Shown piece by piece: positions 48,141 through 58,047 of a stretch of 64,000 bases of DNA. Source of the stretch: Trypanosoma brucei gambiense DAL972 (taxonomy: Eukaryota > Euglenozoa > Kinetoplastea > Trypanosomatida > Trypanosomatidae). The notes under the pieces are model-generated. The model was not told where the DNA came from. It searched no databases and saw only the letters and a list, made by a program, of their open reading frames with translations. The stretch is from NCBI RefSeq assembly GCF_000210295.1, contig NC_026744.1:2790001-2854000 (forward strand), written 5' to 3'. How positions within the stretch are numbered: the stretch's first letter is position 1; each line of letters begins with the position of its first letter. The translations under genes and the position numbers were made by a program.

Positions 48141-49367
48141 ATGAAGAGGCAAAGAACTGCATCCAGGGGCCTATTGGCATCCGCGCGGAAAACCCTCTAC
48201 CGCCAGCGGTGGTTGGTTGCTGCCGCGGCGGCTTTTCTGCTTGTCGGCTACTTGCTGCACGAAACCCAGGAGAATAGCCCTTTTGGTCCTCTAATTGATG
48301 CCGTTGCCGACGATGCGGCATTCCTTTCGGAAGCGCTAGATGCGGCAAAGGTGGACCAGAAGGAAGAAAACCTCGCGCACTTCAGCAGGGGTATGATACA
48401 AATTGGAAGTACATTGGAAAAGGTCGTTGGGGTTGCGGCGAGAAACAAGGCCGAACCAGCAGTTATCATGGAACCCTATATAAACCGTGCCGTTGCCATT
48501 TACCGGAGTGCGGTGGATTTTGCATTACAGATGCTGGATCCTCTGCTCAAACGGGAGGAACAAAAACAGAGGGAAAATCAGCCGATGTGGGGCGTTAAGG
48601 GTGCCGTGTCGTACGCAACCACAGTTGTCCTTCCTGAGTATTATTTTGCCATTGATGACACCACCTCACACAGCGCGACGCTGGTAAGGGGAATGCAGCT
48701 TCTTCTGCAGATATCAAATACGTTGCCGATCGCTGAAACTCCATCTCCACCCACCAACACTACTCCCAAGACTTTGGTTGATTGTAGACGCCACGGGACT
48801 GACTTGGAGTGGTTGCAATTTTGTGTGAGCAGTTTCAAGAATCGCACAACGTTAGCGATTCGTCGCGCCGCCGTACTAGAGGAACTCATCGCGCTGCACC
48901 CCGAGTACGCGCCGCTGCGCCTCCACTACGCAGCTGCCATAGCATTAGATCGTGATGTCATCCAAGCACACACTGTGGTTACCTTTATAACAGGTGAGAT
49001 GGAGAAGTCAAGTAAACGTGCTTATCCGGATCCTCTCCACGCCGCTATGCTCCGCCTCTTAAAGGCGTTTGTACTGCCCTTCGACTCCTCCCCCACTCCA
49101 CCAAGCCCTTCCGATTTGGACTCCGCAGCGCGCGAGGCATTAAAGGGTGTCGATGAAATTGGAAACTGCAGTAATCTCATTCGGCCTTTTGGTGCCGAGA
49201 GTAATAGCAGTTGGAATCGCCGTTTCCGTGGCGTCGAACGTCCAGATGTTATGGATAAGTGGCAGGCAAAACAACTTTTGAAAGCTATGAGGATGCTCAA
49301 GCAACGTCTGCAAGCAGGCAGCGAGGGCTCAGATATTCTTCCCGCTGGATTCGCTGAATGCAGCTGA
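48141..49367 (+). CDS. Single-pass membrane protein with helical (TPR-like) domain, function unknown
   Basis: A 408-residue protein. A basic N-terminus (MKRQRTASRGLLASARKTLYR) is followed by one hydrophobic segment, about residues 24-39 (LVAAAAAFLLVGYLL), then a soluble, mostly helical part. This layout fits a signal-anchor protein in the mitochondrial outer or inner membrane or the ER. The stretch EELIALHPEYAPLRLHYAAA (near residues 245-264) looks like a TPR-type helix pair. A Pro/Ser-rich loop lies near 318-330. I do not recognise a family; regulator of microtubule dynamics-like proteins have a similar anchor plus TPR layout, but the similarity is only architectural. Confidence 0.75.
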   Translation: MKRQRTASRGLLASARKTLYRQRWLVAAAAAFLLVGYLLHETQENSPFGPLIDAVADDAAFLSEALDAAKVDQKEENLAHFSRGMIQIGSTLEKVVGVAARNKAEPAVIMEPYINRAVAIYRSAVDFALQMLDPLLKREEQKQRENQPMWGVKGAVSYATTVVLPEYYFAIDDTTSHSATLVRGMQLLLQISNTLPIAETPSPPTNTTPKTLVDCRRHGTDLEWLQFCVSSFKNRTTLAIRRAAVLEELIALHPEYAPLRLHYAAAIALDRDVIQAHTVVTFITGEMEKSSKRAYPDPLHAAMLRLLKAFVLPFDSSPTPPSPSDLDSAAREALKGVDEIGNCSNLIRPFGAESNSSWNRRFRGVERPDVMDKWQAKQLLKAMRMLKQRLQAGSEGSDILPAGFAECS

Positions 49368-49614
49368 TGCACGGCATTCTCTTCATTGTTAATACGGTGT
49401 CTCTGAACTGCTCCCCATATTGGCGGATGCTCCGCTGTGCTTGGAAAAAGAACTAAGTTGTGGCTCAAAAAAAAAAAACAATCCTTGTTACCAACACTGG
49501 TTGTTCATGTTGCACAATTTCATGTTTATTTTTTTTCTTTTGCAAAACTGTTTAGTTTTGGAAGTTAACAGCACAAACGCAACGTTGGCACCGTTTCCTT
49601 TTATCCCTTGTGTA
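49368..49614 (+). promoter_or_regulatory. 5' flank of OS-9-like gene with spliced-leader acceptor
   Basis: A T-rich tract at about 49524-49541 is followed by AG at 49554-49555. Splicing here would remove all upstream in-frame codons and make the ATG at 49615 the first start codon, which also gives a clean signal peptide. Confidence 0.65.
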
Positions 49615-50403
49615 ATGTATGCGACTCGTGCTAAGGTGCTGGTGTTCCGGTTAGCGACTTTCGTGCTTGTGTCTGTTGTGCGTGGCCAAGAGGAAGTCAC
49701 TGAACACAAATACAACATCGTGTTCTCTCGCGACCCAGTCCCCAGTGGACTCAGTGAGGAACAGTACTATCCTATGCGGCTTAGCAACGGTTCGGCCTAC
49801 TTGTGCGTGCTGCCTGACATTACTGTCGAAGAGAAGAAGACACTTCAGGCGGAGGATAGTGAACTAGATGTTCCGCTCTCCTTAGAACATGTGGCTGTGG
49901 TTAACAGAGCGCTGAAGAACATGTGCTACACGATGGAGGAATCGTGGTGGACGTACCGATTATGTTGGGGGTCAGGTGTGGAGCAGTTTCACCGTTCTGC
50001 GGTTGCCGGGGATAGCAAATCGAATGCTCCGAAGCAAATGAAAGAGGACCCGCACTTCGTGTTGGGAGTGGCCCCACCGGCGGACGTGTTGGACTTGCGC
50101 TACGGCGTGAACACAAAAGGCTTGCGATATATTTACACCATATACAGCGATGGTTTAACGTGTGATCTCACACAACTCCCCCGGACAACGGAGGTGCAGT
50201 TGTACTGCGCACGCGAGGGCGAAGGTAACAGTCCAACTATGCGTGTGCGAGAGGCAGAAGTGTGTCGCTACATCGTTAGTTTAACAGCCAAAGAGGTGTG
50301 TCTACTAGGGTTGAAGGAAATTCAACAGCGGTATGGTGTGATTACGTGTCATGAAACGAAACCCACGAACACAGTAGATTGGAACAATAAACAACAGGGT
50401 TAG
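49615..50403 (+). CDS. OS9: OS-9/Yos9-type ER lectin with MRH domain
   Basis: ER lumenal lectin expected to recognise trimmed N-glycans on misfolded glycoproteins and pass them to the ER-associated degradation ligase. With the start at 49615 the 262-residue protein has a signal peptide (KVLVFRLATFVLVSVVRG, cleaved near residue 24). A mannose-6-phosphate-receptor homology domain follows. Its sugar-binding residues are present in OS-9 order: Trp111 and Trp112, Gln124, Asp184, Arg190, Glu213 and Tyr219. Cysteines at 104, 117, 183, 198, 217 and 229 fit the family disulfides. No ER-retention tetrapeptide and no hinge or C-terminal extension as in animal OS-9 (about 667 residues), so this is a minimal form. 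The frame is open upstream but lies before the splice site. Confidence 0.88.
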   Translation: MYATRAKVLVFRLATFVLVSVVRGQEEVTEHKYNIVFSRDPVPSGLSEEQYYPMRLSNGSAYLCVLPDITVEEKKTLQAEDSELDVPLSLEHVAVVNRALKNMCYTMEESWWTYRLCWGSGVEQFHRSAVAGDSKSNAPKQMKEDPHFVLGVAPPADVLDLRYGVNTKGLRYIYTIYSDGLTCDLTQLPRTTEVQLYCAREGEGNSPTMRVREAEVCRYIVSLTAKEVCLLGLKEIQQRYGVITCHETKPTNTVDWNNKQQG

Positions 50404-50836
50404 GTAGGCTCTGAGGAGGTGTCGAGTGCTCGTGTACGGAACGGCGTGGTGGGGTTGGCGGAGAACTGCTTCTAGCCAACAAGCTATCCGGTGTCTGTTG
50501 CTATTGGGTGCCCTCTTTTATCACGTTTGTCGTGCTTCCGTTCGTATAGGTGTGTACATATATTTTTATGTGCGTGGGTGTATTATTTGTTGTTGGCGTT
50601 GTTCTTTCCTCCACATTTTCTGCCATTCAGGGTAAACCCCATGGGTGTGAAGCAAAGTTTGCGCTGACCGTAATGTAACTTTTAACAGTTGGAGCTTTGG
50701 GCGAAAGCCACTTTCTCGGTCACGTGGGCCGTCCACTTAAGTGTTTGTTTTCTCCCGTTTTTCCCTTAAAATCAACCCGTACGTGTTGCCAATAGCCTGT
50801 AACGCAAACGCACGGAAGGGGGAAAGGTTATGCAAA
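50404..50836 (+). other. 430-bp spacer with splice acceptor for the WD40 gene
   Basis: No gene seen. A T/C-rich tract at about 50742-50767 is followed by AG at 50794-50795. The first ATG after it is 50837. The open frame upstream has no ATG. Confidence 0.6.
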
Positions 50837-53800
50837 ATGCGGCCCCAGGCTGATAGAAGCAGCTTCCTACACGCCCCAGTGACGGCCGTGTCTGTCAGTT
50901 CATCGTGGTTTTGCCTCGCGGTTGGGCACCGTGTGCTGGCCTCATCGGTCGATGATGACATGGACCACAGCAGTGTATTTGTAGTTACAGAACTCCCTAA
51001 TGGTGCGGTGATCACCGCCTTAGAGCAGCACAGAATGAGTTACATTGCCACAAATGAACTCATCATTTCAGCTGTTGTAATCGGAAGTGCGGATCGTGTG
51101 TACGCTGCTCCTCTGTATCGGAATGAGCTGCGTGAGGGAGCCCCCCCTGCAGCGAAGCCGCACAACAGTGTGTTGCTGCTGTCGCTCAATAATTTTGCGC
51201 GGATCCTGTACATCCAAAGTCTTGGAGACGTTGCGGGCATTTTGGTGCTAACGACGCTCAACTCGGCACACGTAATCCCTGAACAGCATTTGATGGTTGG
51301 CTGGGACGCTTCTGCGGGGGTCGCAATGAGGGAGGAGAGTCAAGGAATCGTGTTGAGACGCACCGTGAAAGGACTGGGAATTGCCTTAGCCGCATCGGCT
51401 CTGATGACTGCGGACAGATGCAACATCCTAATTTTCACCGGTACGTACGCCGGGGGAGTTGCTGTGTGGAGCGTTCCTATAACGAGCGCGGAGCAGCAGC
51501 TAAGAGGAATGGATGATGGTACTGAGTCACTTCCCGTCCTCTCGCGTATCAGTGCCCACAGCCCCGGTTGTGCTGTGTTTGCCGTGAAGGCAGTTGCGAT
51601 AGGTGGTAGCGGAGAGCAGCGCAACGGATCTGCGGTCACTTCACGCATTTGCGTGGCCACTTGTAGCGATGATCGTACTGCCACAGTATATGTCTCACAT
51701 AGCGATCATTCCGTCGGGGAGGACACGTGCACTGCGAGCCATTTTCAGTTAACGGAAAAAACGAGGTGGGTTTGTTGTTGGCGCGGGAGCCGGGCGGCGC
51801 TCGCCCGCAGGCGCCTGTTTGACATATCCATTCTGCCGACGCGGACACATTCAAGAGTTGTTGTTGCTACAGGTGGTGAAGACGGTACTGTGAATGTCTT
51901 GTGCTTTAACCAGGGGGAACTAGAAGCGGCGGAAACACCGTTGAAGCCTCAAACTATTCATTGTCGTACCCACCAGCATGAGGGTAGCGGGGTGTACAAG
52001 GTAGCTCTAGTGGAGCACGCTGTGAGCAGCGGATATGTGACTGCCGTCGTCTCTTGTGGATTCGATGGGTGCGTTTATTACACGAGGCTCCAGCCGTCAG
52101 AGTTGCGAAAGGCAACACTTATCCCGTGCACCCCTATCAAGCAGAGATGCCATGTAAGGGGGCTGCATTGCGACGATAATGGAACGTTGTTGGCGTGCAC
52201 GGAGGATGAGTTTATCATTATTCATTTTCACAAGGGGGACACATCCCCGCACGAGCAGCGTTTCCCCCTTCCTACAACTTGTTCGGGCAAAAAGGATGTA
52301 CCGTCATGTCTTAGTGCCATCACCTCCTTGTCGCCTCCACTGGTCCCGTCGAACAATTTTGCACCAAAGCACATCGCACTTATAGGTACAACGGGGGGAG
52401 GCGTATATGGAGTTCTGTATGGCGCATGGTATTCAAATGCAGCAGAGAAGGAAAATGGAGGTAGAGCTCCGCCTACTGTGGTGAAGTTGATGACATCATC
52501 CTCCAAGGTGCTCTTTGTTCGAGGATTACAGTATCAACAACACCTAGTCTTGGCTACTGTCCATGCGGGTGGTCAGCTTGTCGTCTCTGCGTTTGAGAAT
52601 ATTTCCGAACGTTCAACTGAATGGCTTTCTGCTGTCTGCGCGGGTACGCACACTACCGCCCTCACTCTGCGCCTCATGAAACGGACTTTACGACGAGAGT
52701 GTCTCTGTATACTCACGGGTGATGATGAAGGTAGCCTCTATATTCACACAGTGGAGCCGGGCGAGTCACAGGAAACTCAGCCGCTGGCGTGGCGGGACCG
52801 CCTCTTTCAGTCTCCGGTAGCGGCTGTTGACACCGAAGAGGTGGTCTTGCCAACGAGTAATTCTGAAACACGGGTCACGGTGTTATCGCATCAGGGTGAA
52901 TGGCGAGCATTAGTTGTGGACAGCGATGATATTCTGAAAGTAGATATTCGGTCCATCTCCTGTCCACTGCTCCTGCCGTGGCGTGTCTCCACCGTTCTGG
53001 CCTGGAGCAATGGTGCGGCAAAGTGTGGAAAGGGCAGCAATGACCTGAGTTTTGCGGTGACATTGTTTGGTACAGATATCACCGTCTTTTCCAGGCGCCC
53101 GCAGATTAGTGGTTGGCACCCCATTGCCCAGTGTCATGAGGTGCGAGCCCCGCGGTTGCTAACGGCAGCCGTTTCGTCAGGTGTAGCAGCCGATGGAGCG
53201 GAGGGAAAAGGGCGGTACGCCTATGTGTGTCACTGTTCAAATGGAAGGGAAGGAGAATGGTGCGAGTACAACCCAGAAAACTCTTCGCGACTCTTGTACG
53301 GTGGTGTGGCAACGGGTCGGGATTACAACACAGTTATTGTTTTACCAGAGCCGGCCGCATGCATACTTTGTGGAGCGGAGCAATCCACAGTAAGTGTACT
53401 GAGCCTTCCGTCGAAGGCCACTAACGCCATGGAGACACCACAAACCCTCTCAGGGCCGCATGAGTCCAATATACTCGGAATGTCGTATTGTAGCATTGCC
53501 GATGGATCGGTGACTTGCGGTGAGGAAGTCCGGTTTGTAACCGTCGGCAGCCTCGCCACTGTTGCCGTTTGGGAGTGGTCGGTCCGCCACAGTTGGCGTG
53601 TAATGGCCCACATGAATGTGAGGCAGCAGCGGGTGAGGGGCAACGGCGACTCCGCTGTTGACGGCCCTACAGCCACCACCAGCCAGTGTGTTCCGCGGTT
53701 TCTTTCAGTGTGCACAACAGCAAAAGACATCGTCGTTGGGGGCAGCGACGGTGCACTGAGGATATTTGGGTTCACCTCCAAGCTGATACTTCGACAAAAA

Positions 53801-54385
53801 GTGGTGTTGGACCCTCAAACACCGCGACCCGTGACTGCCGTATGTGCCCTTAGCATAATGGGGGGGCTCGTCATAGCGGGTGACACTGGTGGGGCGCTGT
53901 GTGTGTGCTGCGCTCAAAAAGGAGAGGTATTATCAAGAAGTGTTTGGAAGAAGGTGGCCGTCGACGCCCTTTCGGTTGAGAAACAAGAGCGGAGAGAAGG
54001 AACTGGAGCCGCATCGTGGCGTGTGCTTGCGGCGATGGACTCTGGTGATATCGTGCTTGTGCGTGCTTCAACGCATGGAATAGAGACATTGAGTTCTGTG
54101 CGCGTGGGGTTAACGGCGGGTCGGGGGGTGAGTTGGATAAATTGTGGGGAAACGGAAAGCATGAAGGAGCACGATGGGATGGCAGTTGCGGTGAATGATG
54201 AGCGGCTCACTTTTCTACGGATTAGGGGGGACGTTTTCCACGTAGCAGGAGAGAGGCGTGTAAACGTCCGCGGCGTCAGTGGGCTTGCCATCGACCCATC
54301 CGCATCACCGCCAGATATGTGCGTGGTGGTGGGTCAGGGTGTTGAGACCGTACCGTTACGATGGGAATCATGCTTCATTGCATGA
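50837..54385 (+). CDS. Large WD40 beta-propeller protein, possibly WDR6/Trm734-like
   Basis: An 1182-residue protein made largely of WD40-type blades, many degenerate. Recognisable units include ICVATCSDDRTATVYVS, VVVATGGEDGTVNVLCF, AVVSCGFDGCVYYTRL, RFVTVGSLATVAVWEWS and IVVGGSDGALRIFGF. Blade number and length suggest two or three propellers. The start MRPQADRSSFLHAPVTAVSV, the overall size and the SDDRT-type blade near residue 280 are reminiscent of WDR6/Trm734, the partner of the tRNA 2'-O-methyltransferase Trm7/FTSJ1. That assignment is tentative; other multi-propeller scaffolds are possible. No membrane segment or signal peptide. Confidence 0.65.
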   Translation: MRPQADRSSFLHAPVTAVSVSSSWFCLAVGHRVLASSVDDDMDHSSVFVVTELPNGAVITALEQHRMSYIATNELIISAVVIGSADRVYAAPLYRNELREGAPPAAKPHNSVLLLSLNNFARILYIQSLGDVAGILVLTTLNSAHVIPEQHLMVGWDASAGVAMREESQGIVLRRTVKGLGIALAASALMTADRCNILIFTGTYAGGVAVWSVPITSAEQQLRGMDDGTESLPVLSRISAHSPGCAVFAVKAVAIGGSGEQRNGSAVTSRICVATCSDDRTATVYVSHSDHSVGEDTCTASHFQLTEKTRWVCCWRGSRAALARRRLFDISILPTRTHSRVVVATGGEDGTVNVLCFNQGELEAAETPLKPQTIHCRTHQHEGSGVYKVALVEHAVSSGYVTAVVSCGFDGCVYYTRLQPSELRKATLIPCTPIKQRCHVRGLHCDDNGTLLACTEDEFIIIHFHKGDTSPHEQRFPLPTTCSGKKDVPSCLSAITSLSPPLVPSNNFAPKHIALIGTTGGGVYGVLYGAWYSNAAEKENGGRAPPTVVKLMTSSSKVLFVRGLQYQQHLVLATVHAGGQLVVSAFENISERSTEWLSAVCAGTHTTALTLRLMKRTLRRECLCILTGDDEGSLYIHTVEPGESQETQPLAWRDRLFQSPVAAVDTEEVVLPTSNSETRVTVLSHQGEWRALVVDSDDILKVDIRSISCPLLLPWRVSTVLAWSNGAAKCGKGSNDLSFAVTLFGTDITVFSRRPQISGWHPIAQCHEVRAPRLLTAAVSSGVAADGAEGKGRYAYVCHCSNGREGEWCEYNPENSSRLLYGGVATGRDYNTVIVLPEPAACILCGAEQSTVSVLSLPSKATNAMETPQTLSGPHESNILGMSYCSIADGSVTCGEEVRFVTVGSLATVAVWEWSVRHSWRVMAHMNVRQQRVRGNGDSAVDGPTATTSQCVPRFLSVCTTAKDIVVGGSDGALRIFGFTSKLILRQKVVLDPQTPRPVTAVCALSIMGGLVIAGDTGGALCVCCAQKGEVLSRSVWKKVAVDALSVEKQERREGTGAASWRVLAAMDSGDIVLVRASTHGIETLSSVRVGLTAGRGVSWINCGETESMKEHDGMAVAVNDERLTFLRIRGDVFHVAGERRVNVRGVSGLAIDPSASPPDMCVVVGQGVETVPLRWESCFIA

Positions 54386-54852
54386 TTCATTTCTTTTTCA
54401 CCCCTTAATCGTTCTAACGTTGATAGCTTAATATTTACCGGACCGCAAACTGTGTTGTGCTTCTGGTGAAGCTTCGTTGCCGTCTTGCCTGGGCGAACCG
54501 GTCTCTGCATCACAGTTAATTCTTGCTTTCGTGAGTTTTGTTTGATGATAAATACGCCCTTTGCACTCCCGTTCACTACCTCTCATCGCCATCTTTTCCA
54601 CCCTTGCATAAACACCTCGCTAAGTGCCGCCAACGTCTAGCTCAGGTCCCAAAAGCGAGCGCCACGAATATCGCGGGTGGCACAAAACCTATTTGTCCGG
54701 TCACTTCGCCGTGGATGTGTTACTGCCGTAACTTTTCTTAAAAAGAGAGACAGCAGCCGCAAAACGGTAGGAGAGAGAGAGAGCGAGAGGTATCAGAGGG
54801 AGAGCACAAAGATAAATCTCAGCATCACAAGGAACTTAGCTACCACACATAG
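54386..54852 (+). other. 470-bp spacer
   Basis: No gene seen. Pyrimidine-rich stretches at about 54565-54605 and ACTTTTCTT at 54730-54738, with AG at 54745, are candidate acceptor signals. A GAGA run lies at 54770-54786 in the probable leader. Confidence 0.55.
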
Positions 54853-57609
54853 ATGGTGTACAACAAAGTGCTGCGAGCTTTAGTTTGTCGCGCTGCTGCA
54901 TATAACCGTCCCTTCAATAGCCACGACTCCCTGCTGATATTGAAGTCTCTCCACACATTGCGGTACCGCAGCAGTGAGGTAAAGGTGATATGTGAGAAAT
55001 GCGCCTTCGCGATAGCCTCCGCGCACATCTCCGTGCCGGTGGAACGTGTGATTGAGGCTCTGAATGCCCTCACTTCTCTTCAAGCGGGAAGTAAACCAGT
55101 GGTGTGGGAACGCTTAGCAGCGCGGTTGTTGGAAGTAACAACAAGAACTGCCTCCCCACAGGCTGTGCAAAAAGCCGCTGTGGTGGTTGTTAAACTGGGC
55201 AGGCGATATGGTAGAAGGGATGTAGCAGAGCACATATTTGATGTACTAATGGAGCTGCTGCCTCTGTACCCACAGGATGTAGCGCTGCGGCTAGCCGTCA
55301 TTAGCGTGTTTCCATACACTGTTTCCAACAACGGCAGTGGTGCGGTAAGCATCGGGGGACAAATTGAGGGAAACACGCGTGTGGATGGAGTTCTCAATGC
55401 GGCCCTCCACTTAGTTGAGACTGGGACTCTTCGTACTGTGCAAGGTAACAGTGCACTACAAGCGCTCCACATGTATCCTGTTATAGCGTGGTGTTGGAAG
55501 GAGTCGGGCATCCACGGCTGTCAAGTAGGCGATGAATTAGCCAATCCCACAGACGGTAAAAAGCAGGGTCTGTGGGCAGATCCATGGGTGAAAGTGAAGA
55601 ATGCTTTTTTTGAAGATCTACGTTTACACACCGTCGTTCCAGGCGGTTATGCTCAGTTTCTGCACGACTTCCTTTCGTCATGTGCCAGAAAGGGCGATCA
55701 AAGTAACGACTACCAATTCACCCTTAAACTTCTCGGTGTGGCCCTGCACAGGGACTTCAAGAGGGCGTTGAACTCATACGACGTGGCCAAAATGGCGACT
55801 GTAGTAAGCGGTGAGGTTCAGAGGCACGGCAGGTATTTGGAAGAAACGCAAAGGGGTGAACAGAAGGATCAAGGGGTTGTGCCTCCAAGAGACGAAATTA
55901 GTATGATGTTGCTTCGAGTTGTGGAGAGCCTTGTAGAACAAGTGCAGTTCTTTTACAATACTTCTTGGTCATGTCGAAACCAAGTCGGTAACACTGGCAA
56001 TCGTGTCGACCAAGTGGTCATTGGTGCTGTGTGGGGAGCGGTGCAGAAGTTGGTTTGCACTCTTCCCGTAGAACCAACAAAGGTGAAGGCGCTGATGGAA
56101 ATGCTGGTCGGACTGACCAGCGACACGGCTGGTGATCTTCAGAGCGTATGGTCGTGGGTGTTCTACTCCATGAGTATGTGTGCGCGCACCCCTGTGTTTA
56201 CAGAAGAGCTTAGTCAGGCGGCTAAGAAGGTTGTGAAGGAATCTTCCATTCTTCGGAACGGAGATCACATGTTTGAACGCCATCCGTTCTCAATGCGATC
56301 TGCCGTCCAGGCCCTCTACGCGGTTGCGTTGTGGGTGCCGGATGGGGTGACAAAAAAGGGTGCAGGAGAAAAACAAATCAATGAAGGTCATCCTACTCAC
56401 TGGGGTCCTGCGCAGTTGCTAGCGGATAAACTGGTGAAGCATCTGGAGCAGTGCCGCTACAAGGAATATCTCGCGGATGACCTACCAATGCTTCTTCGAG
56501 CTCTTGTCAACCTCACCGAAGCCGGCATCCTTGAGCCAAAAGAGCATTCGTCGGCGCTCAAGTTGGTTGAGAATGTGCTGTATTATATGAAAGGCTTACG
56601 CGATGATGGGTGGTGCCACAGGCATGGTATTAACGTTTGTTGCAGTCTTGTGTCACTTGGTGAGTATCTACTCGGCAACGAATTGGTGACAGACGTTGTC
56701 AAATATCTAGCGAGTGGAATGTCCGTTTCTGTTCCCGAGAACCTCGAAGAGCTCCGCCGACTATTGAGGTGCATGCTCTCACTTAAGCATAGCGTCCCTC
56801 CTGCCGCAACCGATGCAACGACGGGCCTCAGCAGTAGTTCTGTAACACTTTTTAAAGCCGTCGCTGACTGCATCCTTCCAGTTGTGGTAGAAACAGTGCA
56901 GCGCATCTGTGGTGCCAGTAAGAGTAATAGCACGGGAAAGAATATTTCTCTCGCTCTCAGCGTTACTGAGCTCGCTTCCAAACTTGGAGCCACTCTAACA
57001 TTCACGTTTTCTGCCAACAAAGTCGGCGAAATCGTTGCCAACGGTGATTTATGCTCGTCACGAACGGTCGTTGAGCTAAACGTCCCCGCTCTACTTGAAA
57101 AGGTTCAGATGACAGCAGCAGATTCAGCACATATGCTTTACTTGATTAGCTTTGCTTTGAGTAGTGTAACCGTCTCTCAGAAAATGTGCAGAGAGTCCAA
57201 ATCGTGCATACTACGGCTTCGTCAGGCCGCCATTAGCGATAAACCACCAGGTAGCATGCGCGTGGAGACCTTAGTGCACCTACTTCGAGCAAATGCTAAG
57301 CTGCCAGTGTCTAAGATTCTGTTTGATGAAAGGGATCTCCTGACCATAATGGAGGCTGTGTGTTACCATCTAACGTCCTATCGCGAAAAAACAGCGGTGT
57401 TGAAACGTGGCGGAGATGCGGAAAGGGTCGTGCACGCGCTGGTCTACTCGCAGGTGCTTCTGCGGCTGAAGCGTACCCTGAAGAGTTACGCAGGTTTGAT
57501 GGAGACAGTGAGTGACATACTCAGTAAGATGGAAGCGGAGCAAACGGAAACGCCCGAGACATTGTTTCAGCTGCGTCTGTTATGTGATGCTGGGGAGATT
57601 GTGTGGTGA
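54853..57609 (+). CDS. Helical-repeat protein, probably mitochondrial, function unknown
   Basis: A 918-residue protein, predicted almost wholly alpha-helical. The N-terminus MVYNKVLRALVCRAAAYNRP is an amphipathic basic leader of mitochondrial type. The body has repeated Leu-rich helix pairs, such as DSLLILKSLHTLRY, VIEALNALTSL, MLLRALVNLTEAG and LVHLLRANAKLP, spaced like the heptatrico/octotricopeptide or RAP-type RNA-binding solenoids common in kinetoplastid mitochondria. I see no terminal RAP domain or clear PPR signature. Role in mitochondrial RNA metabolism or translation is inference. Start at the first ATG of the frame. Confidence 0.7.
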   Translation: MVYNKVLRALVCRAAAYNRPFNSHDSLLILKSLHTLRYRSSEVKVICEKCAFAIASAHISVPVERVIEALNALTSLQAGSKPVVWERLAARLLEVTTRTASPQAVQKAAVVVVKLGRRYGRRDVAEHIFDVLMELLPLYPQDVALRLAVISVFPYTVSNNGSGAVSIGGQIEGNTRVDGVLNAALHLVETGTLRTVQGNSALQALHMYPVIAWCWKESGIHGCQVGDELANPTDGKKQGLWADPWVKVKNAFFEDLRLHTVVPGGYAQFLHDFLSSCARKGDQSNDYQFTLKLLGVALHRDFKRALNSYDVAKMATVVSGEVQRHGRYLEETQRGEQKDQGVVPPRDEISMMLLRVVESLVEQVQFFYNTSWSCRNQVGNTGNRVDQVVIGAVWGAVQKLVCTLPVEPTKVKALMEMLVGLTSDTAGDLQSVWSWVFYSMSMCARTPVFTEELSQAAKKVVKESSILRNGDHMFERHPFSMRSAVQALYAVALWVPDGVTKKGAGEKQINEGHPTHWGPAQLLADKLVKHLEQCRYKEYLADDLPMLLRALVNLTEAGILEPKEHSSALKLVENVLYYMKGLRDDGWCHRHGINVCCSLVSLGEYLLGNELVTDVVKYLASGMSVSVPENLEELRRLLRCMLSLKHSVPPAATDATTGLSSSSVTLFKAVADCILPVVVETVQRICGASKSNSTGKNISLALSVTELASKLGATLTFTFSANKVGEIVANGDLCSSRTVVELNVPALLEKVQMTAADSAHMLYLISFALSSVTVSQKMCRESKSCILRLRQAAISDKPPGSMRVETLVHLLRANAKLPVSKILFDERDLLTIMEAVCYHLTSYREKTAVLKRGGDAERVVHALVYSQVLLRLKRTLKSYAGLMETVSDILSKMEAEQTETPETLFQLRLLCDAGEIVW

Positions 57610-58039
57610 CATGGAACACAATTAAAATCCGGCTACTGTGCCATCATAGATGCGTAAGAATAAAGGGGGTTTGGGACACCTGCAGGTACGTGCGCACAAG
57701 TCACTTCTGTTTTTTTAAAAACTTACTTCGTTCGGGCCCCCGTGCCGTCCCTTCCTTAATGTCTTATTCATACAACCGCTTTTATTTCACCTGAACTTCA
57801 CGTCATGCACTTGCTGCTATTTGTTTACCGCTTTTTCCCCCTAAACGTGGAGTCCTTCAGCAGAAGGGAATTGAGGGGGGGGCTGGGGCAGTTTCTTTAC
57901 CGACCCCAAAATAACCTAACGAGGAACGAGAAAAAGGAAAAGAGAAGGAAGTAAAACCTTAACTGCAACGAAGCACGGTGCTACTGAGCAGAAAGAACAA
58001 GTTATTGTCACCACACTTTCTTCTTTTTTTTTCCGGATA
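57610..58039 (+). other. 430-bp spacer
   Basis: No gene seen. It has two pyrimidine tracts: one at about 57827-57843 followed by AG dinucleotides from about 57851, and a strong one at 58014-58034 with no AG before the ATG at 58040. The first AG after the second tract is at 58046-58047, inside codon three of the Snf2 gene. Confidence 0.6.
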
Positions 58040-58047
58040 ATGTCAAG
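58014..58047 (+). promoter_or_regulatory. Polypyrimidine tract and AG spanning the Snf2 start codon
   Basis: A 20-odd-base T/C tract ends at 58034, and the first following AG is at 58046-58047, downstream of the ATG at 58040. If used as a spliced-leader acceptor, the mRNA would lack the first ATG, and the next in-frame ATG is codon 106. The upstream tract near 57830 remains the more likely acceptor for full-length protein. Confidence 0.4.

Noticed and set aside
49420..49614. N-terminal extension of the OS-9-like frame
   Set aside because: It lies mostly before the AG at 49554-49555 and would bury the signal peptide.
50741..50836. N-terminal extension of the WD40 frame
   Set aside because: It begins with GTG, contains no ATG, and includes the polypyrimidine tract and acceptor.
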